From NCBI GenBank assembly GCA_963921195.1, contig OY992539.1, positions 100,138,964 to 100,202,963 on the forward strand: a DNA stretch of 64,000 nucleotides. Direction: 5' to 3'. Below the pieces are notes generated by a model. That model had not been told where the DNA came from, ran no database searches, and saw only the letters and a program-made list of their open reading frames with translations. A program made the translations under genes and the position numbers. Positions 30,890 to 42,008 of the stretch are shown here, piece after piece. Source of the stretch: Pegoplata infirma (taxonomy: Eukaryota > Arthropoda > Insecta > Diptera > Anthomyiidae). Within the stretch, counting starts at the first letter, position 1; each line of letters begins with the position of its first letter.

Positions 30890-32400
30890 ATGAGGTTAAT
30901 TGATGTCTTCGGTAAAAATGGATGGCGGTGCTTTTCTAAGAATATATTAACCCTCTACCTCCCATTTTTGGGGTCATTTTAGTCCCTTTTCTAAATACCT
31001 GCATAGAATTTCATTATTAGTTGTAAAAGACCAAAAGTTCATGAGATAAAAGCAAAATGCTAAAAAAAAATTTTTTTGTTTTAAATTGTTAAATTGTATT
31101 TCACCAAAATCGTGTGACATAATTTAAAATAATGTAACAAATGTACTTCTAAGCTTACTGTTAATAGATGTATTCAGTAAAATTCGATGTTTATTTTTTC
31201 TTAGAACATATTAACCCTCTTTCTCCCATTGTCAGTGGTCATTTCAGTCCATTTTTAAAATATTCTTATGAAAACCACTTAAACGTGTGTTTAAAAAGTT
31301 AAAGTCAGGGTTGGCAACCGATACCCACCTAGAATAACGGTATTTGGCTATTGTACCGCAACCAATAAAGATATGGACATTTTCAAAAGCGATTATGAAA
31401 GCTGATGAAATTTCTAGTATTTTAAATGTGTCACTTCGTGTTTCTACCGGTTCGTTTTAGTTATATTGGCCAATACCGTTATAATACCGTTTCAAACGGT
31501 ATTATAAAGGCATTGCCCTATATTTTGAAAACGAACCGGTAGAAACACGAAGTGACACTTTTAAAATACTAGAAATTTCATCAGCTTTCATAATTGCTTT
31601 TGAAAATGTCCATGTCTTTATTGGTTGCGGTGCAATAGCCAAATACCATTATTCTAGGTGGATATCGGTTGCCAACCCTGGTTAAAATGTTCTACAAACA
31701 TTTAGTAGATTTTTTTAATCATTCCAATCGCCATATTTAAAGACTTCAAAACAATTCATGGGTTTTGGTTTACAAAAGGCATACTTTCATTTTTTGTTTT
31801 GTTCAATATAAGATACACTCCGTGAAAGTGACCCCAAATTTGTTGCACAGTGTGTTCTACTGAAAAATTATAAATTATAAGAAACATTAAAAAAGGAATT
31901 TAGTATTACGCTTTAACCTTTAAACGCTCGTTTTATTAAATTTTATAAGAATATTTGAAATAAGGACTAAAATGACCCATTAAAATGGAAGGTAGAGGCT
32001 TAATATGTTCTAACAAAAGAACCTCCATTAAACTGTAGAGAAGTATAAATTTTTTATCTCAGTAGTTTTTTAGTACATTTTTCGACTTATTTCCATCTAC
32101 TTTGGTAAACGCTATTTAACAATATGTGATACTTAACAATTTTACTATTTAAAGCATTTTGATTATATCGCACGATCTTTTGGCATTTGACAACCCCTAG
32201 TAAAATTTGATGCTTAACATTTTTGTAGAACATATTTACTATTTAAACGCACGTTTTTGTGTTGTTCTACTAGGATATATAAAAAAGGACAAAAATGACC
32301 CCTAAAAATGGAAGATAGGGGGTTAATGTATTATAAAAAAGAACCGCCATCAAATTTTACTACAGACATGTATAAACATTATGTAGCTCAGTTGATTTAA
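30890..32400. repeat. Long inverted repeat centred on a hAT foldback
   Basis: ATATTAACCCTCTACCTCCCATTTTTGGGGTCATTTTAGTCC-type text occurs at about 30945 and 31207. Its inverse (GGACTAAAATGACCC... and GGACAAAAATGACCCC...) occurs at about 31963 and 32287. The GATGGCGGT...TTCT edge near 30922 pairs with AAAGAACCGCCATC near 32340. Each arm thus has two copies of the motif. Non-coding. Confidence 0.7.
31306..31680. mobile_element. hAT-like foldback MITE, 375 bp
   Basis: CAGGGTTGGCAACCGATA faces TATCGGTTGCCAACCCTG. The arms pair for about 165 bp each around a central palindrome ATACCGTTTCAAACGGTAT (about 31482-31500). Flanks GTTAAAGT (31298-31305) and GTTAAAAT (31681-31688) are an 8-bp TSD with one mismatch. 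CAGGG fits the hAT end pattern. Confidence 0.9.
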
Positions 32401-33133
32401 CACATCTCTTTGATTTAACACATCTCTTTGACCTTTTTTAGACGACATAAAAAATAAAAATAACTAATTTTTTAAAAAAGGATGTTTTTATATTTACCAC
32501 GCCACGATTTTGCCCAAATTTGGTATTAATATATATCTAAGGAATATTAATTTTCTTACAAAGTTTTTTTACGATTGGACAATTTTCGTAGGTGTTATAG
32601 CGTTTTAAAGAAAAGGGATATATGGCAGGACCTTGAGTCCTTGCTCCGATTTAAATGAAAGTTTATACACAAGTTGCTAGTTGAATGTGTATCAGCATGA
32701 CCACATTTTGTAATTTTGTGGGCATTATTGAAGCTAAAATTAAATTTAAAATTAAATTAATTTTTTCAATTTCTGGACACATGGGCGGTAGGCGTGTCCT
32801 TGCACCGATTTTTCCAAAAATTCATATTTTTCTTAACTAAGACGTTTTGTGCACGTGTACCAAATTTCAAAAATATGTGACAACTCCTTCTATTTTTGTC
32901 CCTTTGTTATATGGGAACGAAGCACTGTGCGTAGGTTCCTCACATTGGGACTCCATGAGGTCCACAGTATCCGTAAGTTTAAGGAAATTCTTACTTATTT
33001 TAAAAAAATATTTTTCCTCTGGATACAATTTTACTTACTTTTATGATATATTTAAGTATATACATTACTATGTTTTAGGAAAAAATATATTTGGAAAAAG
33101 AATTAATATCTTTGGAGCCCTCGCATCCCCTTC
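32401..33133. other. Non-coding stretch
   Basis: Phrases such as GGACCTTGAGTCCTTGCTCCGATTT and GGCGTGTCCTTGCACCGATTTTTCC look like dispersed-repeat text. The overlapping frames at 32847-33191 run into the R repeat and are not gene-like. Confidence 0.45.
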
Positions 33134-33826
33134 TTTTTATACCCTCCAACCACAGTATGGGGGTATACTCACTTTGTCATTCCGTTTGTAACGCATAAAA
33201 ATATCGATCGGGGACCCCATAAAGTATATATATTATTGATCTATGATCGATTTTAAGTCATTCTATGAATGTCCGTCCGTCCGTCCGTCCGTCCGTCCGT
33301 CTGTATAAAACACGATTCAGTCCAAAATAAGAGAGCTAGACTCCTGAAAATTGGCACGAATGTGTCTCTTGGTCATAGGCCGGTTAAGTTTGGAAATGGG
33401 TAAAATCGGATCAGGGGGAAAAAAGTTCCCCCTTAAAGAATTTAAAAAAAGTCTCAGAAAACGCACTTTTTTAAAGCTTTTTTTGCATTTTTGTTAAACA
33501 AATGAAATATTTTTATGTCAGAAGGTGTTCAAAGGCCTGCACTTAGACCCCGGGGGCTACAAAATTAAGTTTTTTTTGGTCCGCCCCCTTTTGTGGGCGT
33601 GGATTTAAAAAAATCATAAAAATTATGAGTAAATGGTATTACTAAAGTTAAAAAAGCATAACAAATAAATTAGTTAACATTTATCGCGATGGCGAAGGTA
33701 TCATAAACCACCCCCACATAGCCCCCACCCCAAAAGAAAAAACGCCTCTGATTTTTTTTAAATATATTTTAACATGTTGGAGGGTATCAAAGATTCGGCA
33801 CAGCCGAATTTAACACTCTCACTTGT
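33134..33826 (+). repeat. R dispersed repeat, compact copy
   Basis: Left TTTTTATACCCTCCAACCAC, then TGTCATTCCGTTTGTAACGC, GGGGACCCCATAAAGTATA and a GTCC array (33271-33304). Right TTGGAGGGTATCAAAGATTCGGCACAGCCGAAT, then TTAACACTCTCACTTG. At about 690 bp it is the least interrupted copy, useful as the reference for the family. Confidence 0.85.
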
Positions 33827-33984
33827 TTAAATTAAGTTCAACATGCATTAAAAATGGTAAATTTTTTTTTTCAGTGTGTATATGTGAAACATACAAAATT
33901 GATTAAATAAAGATTAGTTACAACAAAAATCAGTTTCTGGTACCTATATACAAATCTTTTCAAAATTAAATTTAAAGAGCGGTT

Positions 33985-34425
33985 ATTATGACCGAAAATA
34001 ATTTGGACATAATCCCCAAAAAAAAAAAACGGACATAATTCCCAGATTTATGGGGATAATGACCACGTAACAAATGGTCATAATCCCCATTACATAGATT
34101 ATGTCCACTGTACTAGTTTGTCATAATCCCAACAATTGTATTTTTTTTTTGTCTTAAAGGTTTTTCCACGTAGCCGGCCTTGGGCCGTGTTTGGGGATGA
34201 CAAACTCCAGAAATTAATTAAGCGGCTTCGCTATCCACACCCTCTGTGCAGAAAACGGAGATTATGGCCAAAATTGCTTTGGACTTACACCCCATAATGT
34301 GAATGGGGGTAATGACCGAAAAAAGTTCGGTCGTAATCCCAACAGGGAACGGACATAATCCCCATTATAATACCCATTTCCGTTATGGGGGTAATGTCCG
34401 TGGGTATTATGTCATGTCACTTATT
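33985..34425. repeat. Cluster of GGACATAATCCCC / GGGGATTATGTCC motifs
   Basis: About twelve variants of G(G/T)(A/C)CATAATCCCC in both orientations occur in 440 bp, for example at 34008, 34033, 34050, 34076, 34128, 34298, 34328, 34352 and 34388. The centre (34160-34240) is GC-richer and motif-free. Purpose unknown. Confidence 0.6.
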
Positions 34426-35016
34426 ATTCCGTTGGTTTCAAATTTTGTTGCGTAAACCCAATTTTTCTACTATGCGATATTTAGACTTAAAGGCATTTAA
34501 AATTATAATATCATTAAAATATTTTAGTATAGATTAGAACAGCTTAATAGTATTGCAAATTTTGTTAGATAAAGATATTTGTTTTTTTACGATCACGTGT
34601 ATGATATTCGTATATAACACACTTATTAAATTAACAAATACTTTATGTTATCAAAAAATATTTATTAATGATACATTACAATTTTGGCTACTGTTAAATT
34701 GTTTTCAAAAAACAATAAGTTCGTATTTATAAGCTGTAAAGAACTTTATATTTCAACAATGATATACAACTCAATAAAAAACTGAAATGTTAAATCCTAG
34801 TATTTACAAACACTTGATAATAAACTTATTTATCTTTTCTACTTATTAATACCACTCGCCACTTGTGATGAGGGTTATAAAAGTTAGTCATTTTATTGGT
34901 AAAATACCGGAGTATAGGTTTTTATATTTCAGATCCTTATAATTATAATATTAGCGAATATTTTTTGAGCGTAAAACGCATCCTTGACCCAGAAAAGGTC
35001 AAGTTAAAAAAAAATA

Positions 35017-35471
35017 ATTTATACAGAAAAAAATAAAAACTAATTTCAATCACGAAAAACGAGATTTTAATCAATTTGTTGACTGAAACTTCGCCGATTA
35101 GGAAAATTGTTATACTAATCCCCAAATTAATAGATGAATAAGTTAGTATATTTTCAATCAATCGTTTTTCGATTTTGATTACATATTTTATCGTTTTTTA
35201 TTTCTAGTCAATCAAAATAATTATTGATTATGCCAAATTTTTAAAATTTGTCTATTTAAGGAATAAAATATAATCAAGTAGAGGACTTTCATTACACAGA
35301 AAGAATTGAAAACGAAAGTCAATCAACAAAAACGCGGATTCAATTAATTTTTTAATTGAAACTCCTCCGATAAAGAAAATTGTTATATCAATCATCATCA
35401 TTGTAGGTGATAAATTGTTTTTTTTTTTTTTCAATTAATCACTTTTTCGATTTTGATAAAAAATTTTATCA
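35017..35471. repeat. Direct repeat pair, about 180-bp units
   Basis: Units at about 35017-35192 and 35290-35471 share ACAGAAA, AATCA..TTTTT.GACTGAAACT.C.CCGAT, GAAAATTGTTATA.CAATC and TCAATCAATCGTTTTTCGATTTTGAT-type text. The minus frames over each (34943-35161, 35252-35434) both read ITIFLIGEVSVNKLI-like peptides, so the frame is partly shared. Confidence 0.6.
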
Positions 35472-35778
35472 ATTGAAAAAATGATTGATTTAACAAATGA
35501 ATTTCAAGCTTATGTAAAAATTATAAAGAAATTTATATTTTTTGCTTTCCAATAATATCCGACAATAAAAAAAGTAAAACCCTAGTATAAAGTATATTTT
35601 AGAGTTAATGTATTTAAATAAATTGAAGCGCAAAAAAATCTGGTATGTTGAAAATTTGTAATTTGATAGTTAAAGAAAATAACAAATATGTTGATCAAAA
35701 CAATAATTGACTAACTTAAATTTTGTTGATCAATAGATTTAATTGAAATTTTTCAGCCATTAATTTTTGGTGTGTATA

Positions 35779-35961
35779 TTAGATACCGACTAACAAAAAA
35801 GAAAATAAGAATTCCTGTTTTAAATTTCTTAAAACCAATAATAATTCACCTGCTAGTGAATAAACCCGTTTTTCACCAGCTGGTGAATAAATCAGTTTTT
35901 CACCAGATGGTGAATAAAACGTTACATAATTGTTTTTGAACAAAAAAATTTTTCTTATCAA
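35779..35961 (-). CDS. Hypothetical 60-aa frame with three YSPxGE peptide repeats
   Basis: Reads MIRKIFLFKNNYVTFYSPSG..., with units YSPSGEKLI, YSPAGEKRV and YSLAGELLL, then a hydrophobic tail FLFSFLLVGI. The DNA under it has three near-palindromes TTCACCNNNNGGTGAA at 35845, 35872 and 35899 (27-bp period). It is the inverted paralogue of 14409-14603, which has two units. The shared frame and unit number change fit either selection on a peptide or unequal recombination of a minisatellite. Confidence 0.3.
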   Translation of the reverse strand: MIRKIFLFKNNYVTFYSPSGEKLIYSPAGEKRVYSLAGELLLVLRNLKQEFLFSFLLVGI

Positions 35962-36360
35962 TTTTTTTTTTGTTTCATTAACTTTTTTTATTTATTTTTA
36001 TTTTTATCGAATTTTTTTTATTAAATTTTTTATATCAATTTTTTTTGATAAAATTTTTATTTTTATAAATTGTATTTTTTTCATCAATTTTTTTCATTAA
36101 AATTTCTTTTAAAAACCAAAAATTTTTTTTTAAATAAAAAAAAAAAAATTTCATCAACATTTCTTCTCAAATTTTTTTACAATTTTTTTTCTTCAAAATT
36201 TTTTTCATAAAAATTTCTTTTAAAAACCAAAAATTTTTTTTTAAATAAAAAAAATAAATTTTTCATCAACATTTCTTCTCAAATTTTTTTTACAATTTTT
36301 TTTTCTTCAAAATTTTTTTTCACCACATCTACTTTTTTATCTTCTCTAAAATTTTAACAT
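35962..36360. repeat. A/T low complexity with about 107-bp tandem pair
   Basis: TTTCTTTTAAAAACCAAAAATTTTTTTTTAAATAAA...TTTCATCAACATTTCTTCTCAAATTTTTTTACAATTTTTTTTCTTCAAAATTTTTTTC occurs twice (about 36100-36204 and 36207-36320). Non-coding. Confidence 0.65.
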
Positions 36361-36485
36361 AAAAAATATTCCATTTGTTTAACAAATGTACAAAAAACAA
36401 GTGCGAGTGTTAAATTCTTTGTTTTTGAATCTTTTATACTCTCCGAAATGTACAAACACTTTTATGCACTTAAGTAATACACTTA

Positions 36486-36691
36486 GGCTAGTTGGTAGCG
36501 TGCTAGCCTTTGAAACTGGGGGTCGTGGGTTCGAATCCCACCTGAGCCGTTGGTTTTTTTCGCTACAACGAGACGACGGTCATTGTTACCAGTTCTCGTT
36601 TAGGTTGAAATTGTTAAAAATGTATTGTAGTTAAATGTAAAAAAAAAAAAATGAAATAAAAATACTTGATCATAGGATCAAAATTATTATA
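36486..36691 (+). mobile_element. tRNA-derived SINE, copy 1
   Basis: Head GGCTAGTTGGTAGCGTGC (A box) and GGTTCGAATCC (B box, 36528-36538, perfect), with CCCAC...GTGGG pairing around it. The family body follows: TTTCGCTACAACGAGACGACGG, TCATTGTTACCAGTTCTCG, TTAGGTT. The 3-prime signature GATCATAGGATCAAAA and an ATT-rich tail close it. The head lacks the first bases seen in the other copies. Flanks AATACACTTA and AATACATTTA are a 10-bp TSD with one mismatch. Confidence 0.9.
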
Positions 36692-36854
36692 AATACATTT
36701 ATTTACCTAATTTACAACTCTTTTGGTTTGAACTGTATCTTGCTTTCCACTGACAGATGGACGGATGTATTTAGCTAGAGTGTCTTAGAAATGGATCAAA
36801 TAACCTATATTTTAATTCATTTTGCATGGAATGTCAGATGAATAAAACATTATA

Positions 36855-37349
36855 CAGTCAAACTCGGTTATAACGAACTCGGTTATAACGAATTCTCGGT
36901 TATAACGAACTAATTAAAAAGTCCCGACGTTTTAGCATCAATTTTCACATAAAATACTTCTTTTATAACGAACTCGGTTATAACGAATCCTCGGTTAAAA
37001 CGAACTGCTTATTATGGTCCCACGAACAAAATTTCATGATTATTTACTTTTTTATAACGAACTCCCGTAAATATTTTTTAATGTGTGGCAATCATATTTA
37101 TCAAACTCACAAAAGGTTGCAATTTTTTGGTTTATATAATAATTTTCATAGAATTTATTTATATTTTCGATGATTTCTTCTGAATAAGTAGTTTATTTTC
37201 TTAAAAAACATCAAATAAAACAAAATTGGATCCATTTTTGTGAAATAAAACTAGGTTGATAAAAAAATATACCCCGCTTATAGCGAACTTCGCTTATAAC
37301 GAACTATTTTTACTGGTCCCTCGGAGTTCGTTATAACCGGGTTCGACTG
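36855..37349. mobile_element. pogo/Tigger-like MITE (Tc1/mariner), TSD TA
   Basis: Left CAGTCAAACTCGGTTATAAC and right GTTATAACCGGGTTCGACTG are inverted, flanked by TA on both sides. Subterminal ACGAACTCGGTTATAACGAA units are repeated, with inverse copies at the right. TIRs of the form CAGTMRAACYYGGTTATAACGAA with TA TSDs are typical of pogo-related elements. No transposase. Confidence 0.92.
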
Positions 37350-37429
37350 TATTATCAAAAAAAAAAAAAAACTGCTTTAGCAAGTACACCCAAATCTTCA
37401 GCAAAACATTATGATGATTTAATGTATTG

Positions 37430-38031
37430 CACAGAAAAAAATATGGAGGAAACAAATTTGAGTAATCACTTGTTTAATTTTTTAAAAAAAATTTGAGTAA
37501 TTTTTTAATTGACGCAATTAAAAATTTACTCAAAAATTGAAAATAAAATTTGAGTAAATAATTTAATACAAATTTAATATTTTTTTTTTATTTATTTTTT
37601 TTTTTCTCTCGGTGTTTTGAATTCTCATTTAGTTTATTGTTTTTTGTATATGTATATGAAAGTTTGAAATCATCTTTATAAAATTTTACTTTGTCTTGAA
37701 GACATAAGTATATTTGGTAAAGTTTGTAAAAGCAATTTTTTTGGAAAAAAAAATAGAAACTTTTTAAACTTTTTAAAAAAATAATTTGATACATTTTGAG
37801 TAAATTTTTACTTGACACAATTAAAAAGTTACTTAAAAACATTAAAAAATTTTAAGTAAAGATTTAATTGTGTGAATTAATAATTTACTCAATTTTTTTA
37901 TTAAGCATATAATAATTTTTTATTAAAAGTTTACTCAATACTATTAAATCGTTTACTGGTGGAAAATTGAGTAATTTTTTACTCAATAGTATTAAAAATT
38001 TACTCAAAATTTTTTTTTATTTTTTTCTGTG
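37430..38031. mobile_element. CACAGAAAAA MITE, TSD TG
   Basis: CACAGAAAAAAATA at 37430 faces TATTTTTTTCTGTG ending at 38031; TG flanks both. The interior repeats TTGAGTAA/TTACTCAA and AATTAAAAATTTACTC many times. The frame at 37588-37842 minus is A/T-driven. Related by ends and interior to 44011-44680. Confidence 0.78.
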
Positions 38032-38089
38032 TGGGCAAGAGTACAAAATTCGCAGGAATTTTTTCAATTAACCCCACAAAAATAAGTCC

Positions 38090-38320
38090 AAAGTGATCAA
38101 ATCCAGAAATCTAGGAGGCCAGTTAAAATTCCGATGTCAAAAAAGGGCGACAACAACTGACCCTCATTTGCAGATTTGACCATTCCAGACTTACGTACGA
38201 CACAATCCTCAGATCAACGACGAGCTCAAGTTCAAAAAAGTATTGAAAATGAGTGAACATGCAGCAAAAAGAGCACATTTTGCCCTGGCCAAAAGAGGCG
38301 TCCATGTTCTAATCATGATT
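38090..38320. other. Higher-GC coding-like island, unrecognised
   Basis: Base composition differs clearly from its surroundings. The plus frame gives SRNLGGQLKFRCQKRATTTD, a TGA, then PFQTYVRHNPQINDELKFKKVLKMSEHAAKRAHFALAKRGVHVL; the minus frame at 38123-38305 is open for 60 codons. A relic of a transposon protein is plausible, but I cannot name the family and do not know which strand was coding. Confidence 0.3.
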
Positions 38321-38610
38321 AATGTTTTTTTTTTTAAATTGTAAAAAATATTTAATTAAAAAATAATTATTAAAATTAAAGAAATTATTTTTTTAACTGA
38401 ACAAATCTAAATTTAGCTGGAAACTGGACCATACCCAAAATAACAGGAAAATCAGACCATTCCAGGCCGTCTGGCAACCCTAGGCACAGCTGAGTTTAAC
38501 ATTCTCACTTTTTTAATTAATGTAGTCAAATAAACTAAAGCAATAAAAAATTCTTTTGTGTAGAAAAATTGAAAGCAATGACTGATTCATTTAAGTTTTG
38601 TTGATCGATA

Positions 38611-39331
38611 CCCAGCAAAGCTTTGGTAATAGGTGGTGATTATATAGCACATTACCAAGTAATGTATATCCCTTATTTGTAGCATTATTTAAGGATGTCT
38701 TACCAAACATTTGTTCCAGAACTTATTATTTCAAAGTGAAAAATAATGCTTTACTAATAATTTGGTATGTAATGCATGATTGTTGGAAAAAATGTATTTC
38801 ATATTTGTTATTTCTAAACATTAAATCAGGGGTGAATTATAATTGGTTACATTATGTATTATTTCAAAGTTTGAAATAACGCATTATTTATAATTGGATG
38901 CATAATGCATTACAATAACAAAACTAATACATATTTTATACAAAAATGCGTAAGTTTAAGCTAGAGATGGGCTCACGACAGGAATTTCTAATGACGCAAG
39001 TGCACTCACGAGCATATTTTATCTACTTACACTTACTTACAATTACGTGAGTAAATTTAATTCAAAATTACTTTTTCACTACGCGTAACACCTTATATAT
39101 TATGTTCTGGTATACTATATTTTTATATTTATTACTCGTATGCTTTTATTACTCGTATGCTTTGCTATAAATTTGATCAATTATTTTATACCTTACTGGT
39201 ATTCTTTGTCATAATGTGGATGCATTACTTTGAATCTCTCTCCTGTAAAAATCATCAATGCTGCAATGTAAAAAAATAAGCAATCCTATACCTTATTATA
39301 TATCTTATTTGGTAATCTAAGTTTTGCTGGG
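38611..39331. mobile_element. CCCAGC MITE copy C, 721 bp, TSD TA
   Basis: Ends are CCCAGCAAAGCTTTGGTAAT and GGTAATCTAAGTTTTGCTGGG with TA on both sides (38609-38610, 39332-39333). Same orientation as copy A and uninterrupted, with the AGAGATGGGCTCACGACAGG segment inside. Confidence 0.92.
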
Positions 39332-39765
39332 TACTATTGATTCAATAGATTTAGTGGACAATTTTTGCCAATATTTGTTTGTGTATGGATCTCAATTGTG
39401 TTTAAAGGTGCATATTCTGTTCGTGTTCACGTGAAAAAATCTGTCAAACTCCATATACATAAAATAAATATTGTTGGCAACGCAGCTATATTTTGAAGAA
39501 ATACTGTAAACTGATTTTACAATTAAATAGAATTTTTTTTGTTATAGTTGTATCTTTCTTCTTATATTTTAAGGTTTTCGTTTTTAATAATTTTTATTAC
39601 GATTGTAGGCGTTTCTAAAATTTTTACGTAAAAAAAAAATATTTAACTTAAGGCATAGTACTCTGTTCGACAGAAAAATCTGTCAAAATCCAAATAAAAA
39701 ATAGTTTTGGCAACGCGAGGAATTATAGGGGAATTGTTTAAAAGTTTTCACGCATTTTTATTATG
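39332..39765. other. Non-coding stretch with a small direct repeat
   Basis: CTGTTCG..(C)A...AAAATCTGTCAAA(A/C)TCCA occurs at about 39418 and 39662, followed both times by GGCAACGC. Otherwise nothing is seen. Confidence 0.5.
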
Positions 39766-40589
39766 CATTCAAAAAATTATGTCATTAACTGTTTGTAGTT
39801 CATTTAAAAAGTTTTCCGTTTAGTCGTTTTTAAAAGAAAAAACATTTGTTTGATGTTCAGTTTTTATTAATGACTACTTCAGTCCTTTGTATCAAAAATA
39901 ACACACTAAATAATAAAGACTTTCATTAACATTTAATTTTTAAAGTCATTTATTTTTGTTCTGTAAGTAAAAACTACTGATTATTCTTTTGATTTTTAAT
40001 GATTTGTGTAACTAATTTTTTTTTAAATTGTTGGTATTTTTTAATGAAATATCATTAGTTTTTACTTACACAAGTCAGTTATTTTTTTGTAGACAAAAAA
40101 ATTCAAAAAATTATTTATAGAAATATAAAAACATGTTTGTATCAACTGACTTTGGCACGATGGGTAGAGTGTCTGGCCAGAATGTAGTTGATTGCGGGAT
40201 CGATTCCCCAAAAATTTTATTAAAAATTAAAAAAAAAAAATATTTCAACAAAAAATTGTAAAAAATTACCTACGAAATCATTAATTTTTATTGTTTTCGT
40301 AGGTTATTTTTTTGAAATTTGTTGGTAAAAATAACAGAACTATCACTAATTTTTAATGTTTTCGTTGGTTATTTTTTTCGAATTTGTTGGTAAAAAAGAG
40401 TGAAAAAAAGTAATTTTTTAAACATTAAAATATTATTATTATTTATTTTAGAAAATTTTGTCAACAGTAAAAAATAAATGTTGATGTTTGTTAAAACAAA
40501 TGAATAATTACTGGGATGGTTTTGAATTGTTTATTCACTGGTTTTATGTGTGTTTTTCATTTGTTTTTGCCTACAAAATATTTTGAGTG
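39766..40589. mobile_element. CACTC-type MITE with tRNA-like module, copy a, 824 bp
   Basis: Starts CATTCAAAAAATTATGTCAT and ends CTACAAAATATTTTGAGTG. The copy at 41184-42006 is nearly identical and the same length (823 bp). Flanks are TG and TA, so the TSD is imperfect here. The interior has AAAGTCATTTATTTTTGTTCTG and TTTTCGTAGGTTATTTTTTT motifs. The tRNA-like module lies at 40148-40212. No transposase. Confidence 0.88.
40148..40212 (+). other. tRNA-like Pol III module in MITE copy a
   Basis: TTTGGCACGATGGGTAGAGTG is an A-box-like segment. GGATCGATTCC (40197-40207) is one base from the B-box consensus and is framed by GCGG/CCCC. The same text is kept in copy b. Confidence 0.6.
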
Positions 40590-41183
40590 TACAATTTAAA
40601 TTGCCGTGAAAAAGTGACATTTCAGTTTTGTTATGATCGTTTCTTTCTTATAATTGTCAACAGTTGTTGATTTTAAAATGTTTTATTGGGATTTGAGGCG
40701 TTTAAAGTGAAATTTTCACCGTAAAAAACAAAGTACTTAGCTTACGTGTTGAACTAGAATCAAATTATGTCGCGTTAAGCGTAACGGTAGGAAATCAAAT
40801 GGTTACACAAATTTAAAATTAAATGTATTTTCATTCGGTTTTTTGAAATTTGAGTCTGGTTAGACATTTTTATAGAGATGGGCTTGTGTGTGACTTTCGA
40901 CAAATACTCATTAAATAAATCTTTCTAACAAAAAATCAATGGTGATCACGGCCAAAATATTACACGAAGATAACAGAAACTTAAAATAGTTATTGGAAGT
41001 TCTCCCGAGAAGTTTGATATTGCATTTGAGCGATATCGGTTTAGTCGTTCAAAAGTTATGAATAAAAATGTAAGGACATCTCAAAAATGTTGGTATATTC
41101 AACATAACCTAAAAATAAAAAATGTTTAATCGGCTGCTGGTTATCATCAGGGAAACCAAAAATATGCAGACCGAAAAAATCCA

Positions 41184-42006
41184 CACTCAAAAAATTATGT
41201 CATTAACTGTTTGTAGTTTATTTAAAAAGTTTTCCGTTTAGTCGTTTTTAAAAGAAAAAACATTTGTTTGATGTTCAGTTTTTATTAATGACTACTTCAG
41301 TCCTTTGTTTCAAAAATAACACACTAAAAAATAAAGACTTTCAGTAACATTTAATTTTTAAAGTCATTTATTTTTGTTCTGTAAGTAAAAACTACTGATT
41401 ATTCTTTGGATTTTTAATGATTTGTGTATGTAATTTTTTTTTTAAATTGTTGGTAGTTTTTAATGAAATATCATTAGTTTTTACCTACACAAGTCAGTTA
41501 TTTTTTTGTAGAAAAAAAAAAAAATCAAAAAATTATTTATAGAAATATAAATACATGTTTGTATCAAGTGACTTTGGCACGATGGGTAGAGTGTCTGGCC
41601 AGAATGTAGTTGATTGCGGGATCGATTCCCCAAAAATTTTATTAAAAATTTTTAAAAAAATATTTCAATAAAAAATTGTTAAAAATTACCTACGAAATCA
41701 TTAATTTTTATTGTTTTCGTAGGTTATTTTTTTTTTTGAAATTTGTTGGTAAAAATAACAAAACTATCAATAATTTTTATTGTTTTCGTTGATTATTTTT
41801 TTCGAATTTGTTGGTAAAAAAGAGTGAAAAAAACGTAATTTTTTAATGTTTAATGTTATTTATTTTAGAAAATTTTGTCAACAGTAAAAAATAAAAGTTG
41901 ATGTTTGTAAAAACGAATGAATAATTACTGGGATGGTTTTCAATTGTTTATTCACTGGTTTTAAGTGTGTTTTTCATTTGTTCTTGCCTACAAAATATTT
42001 TGAGTG
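41184..42006. mobile_element. CACTC-type MITE with tRNA-like module, copy b, TSD CA
   Basis: CACTCAAAAAATTATGTCAT to CTACAAAATATTTTGAGTG, with CA flanking both sides (41182-41183, 42007-42008). It matches copy a throughout with scattered substitutions and small indels. Confidence 0.9.
41570..41633 (+). other. tRNA-like Pol III module in MITE copy b
   Basis: TTTGGCACGATGGGTAGAGTG followed by GGATCGATTCC at 41619-41629. The module shows no visible substitutions relative to copy a, while surrounding DNA shows several. Confidence 0.6.
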
Positions 42007-42008
42007 CA

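Noticed and set aside
34943..35434. Membrane protein gene from the two ITIFLIGEVSVNKLI frames
   Set aside because: The shared peptide reflects a direct DNA repeat; each frame is short, with no common start context or splice sites.
35845..35914. CRISPR-like array (27-bp spaced palindromes)
   Set aside because: Eukaryotic context, only two to three units, spacers nearly identical. It is a minisatellite.
36486..36560. A genuine tRNA gene
   Set aside because: The A and B boxes are good, but the same segment occurs three times with a common non-tRNA body, tails and TSDs, so it is a SINE head.
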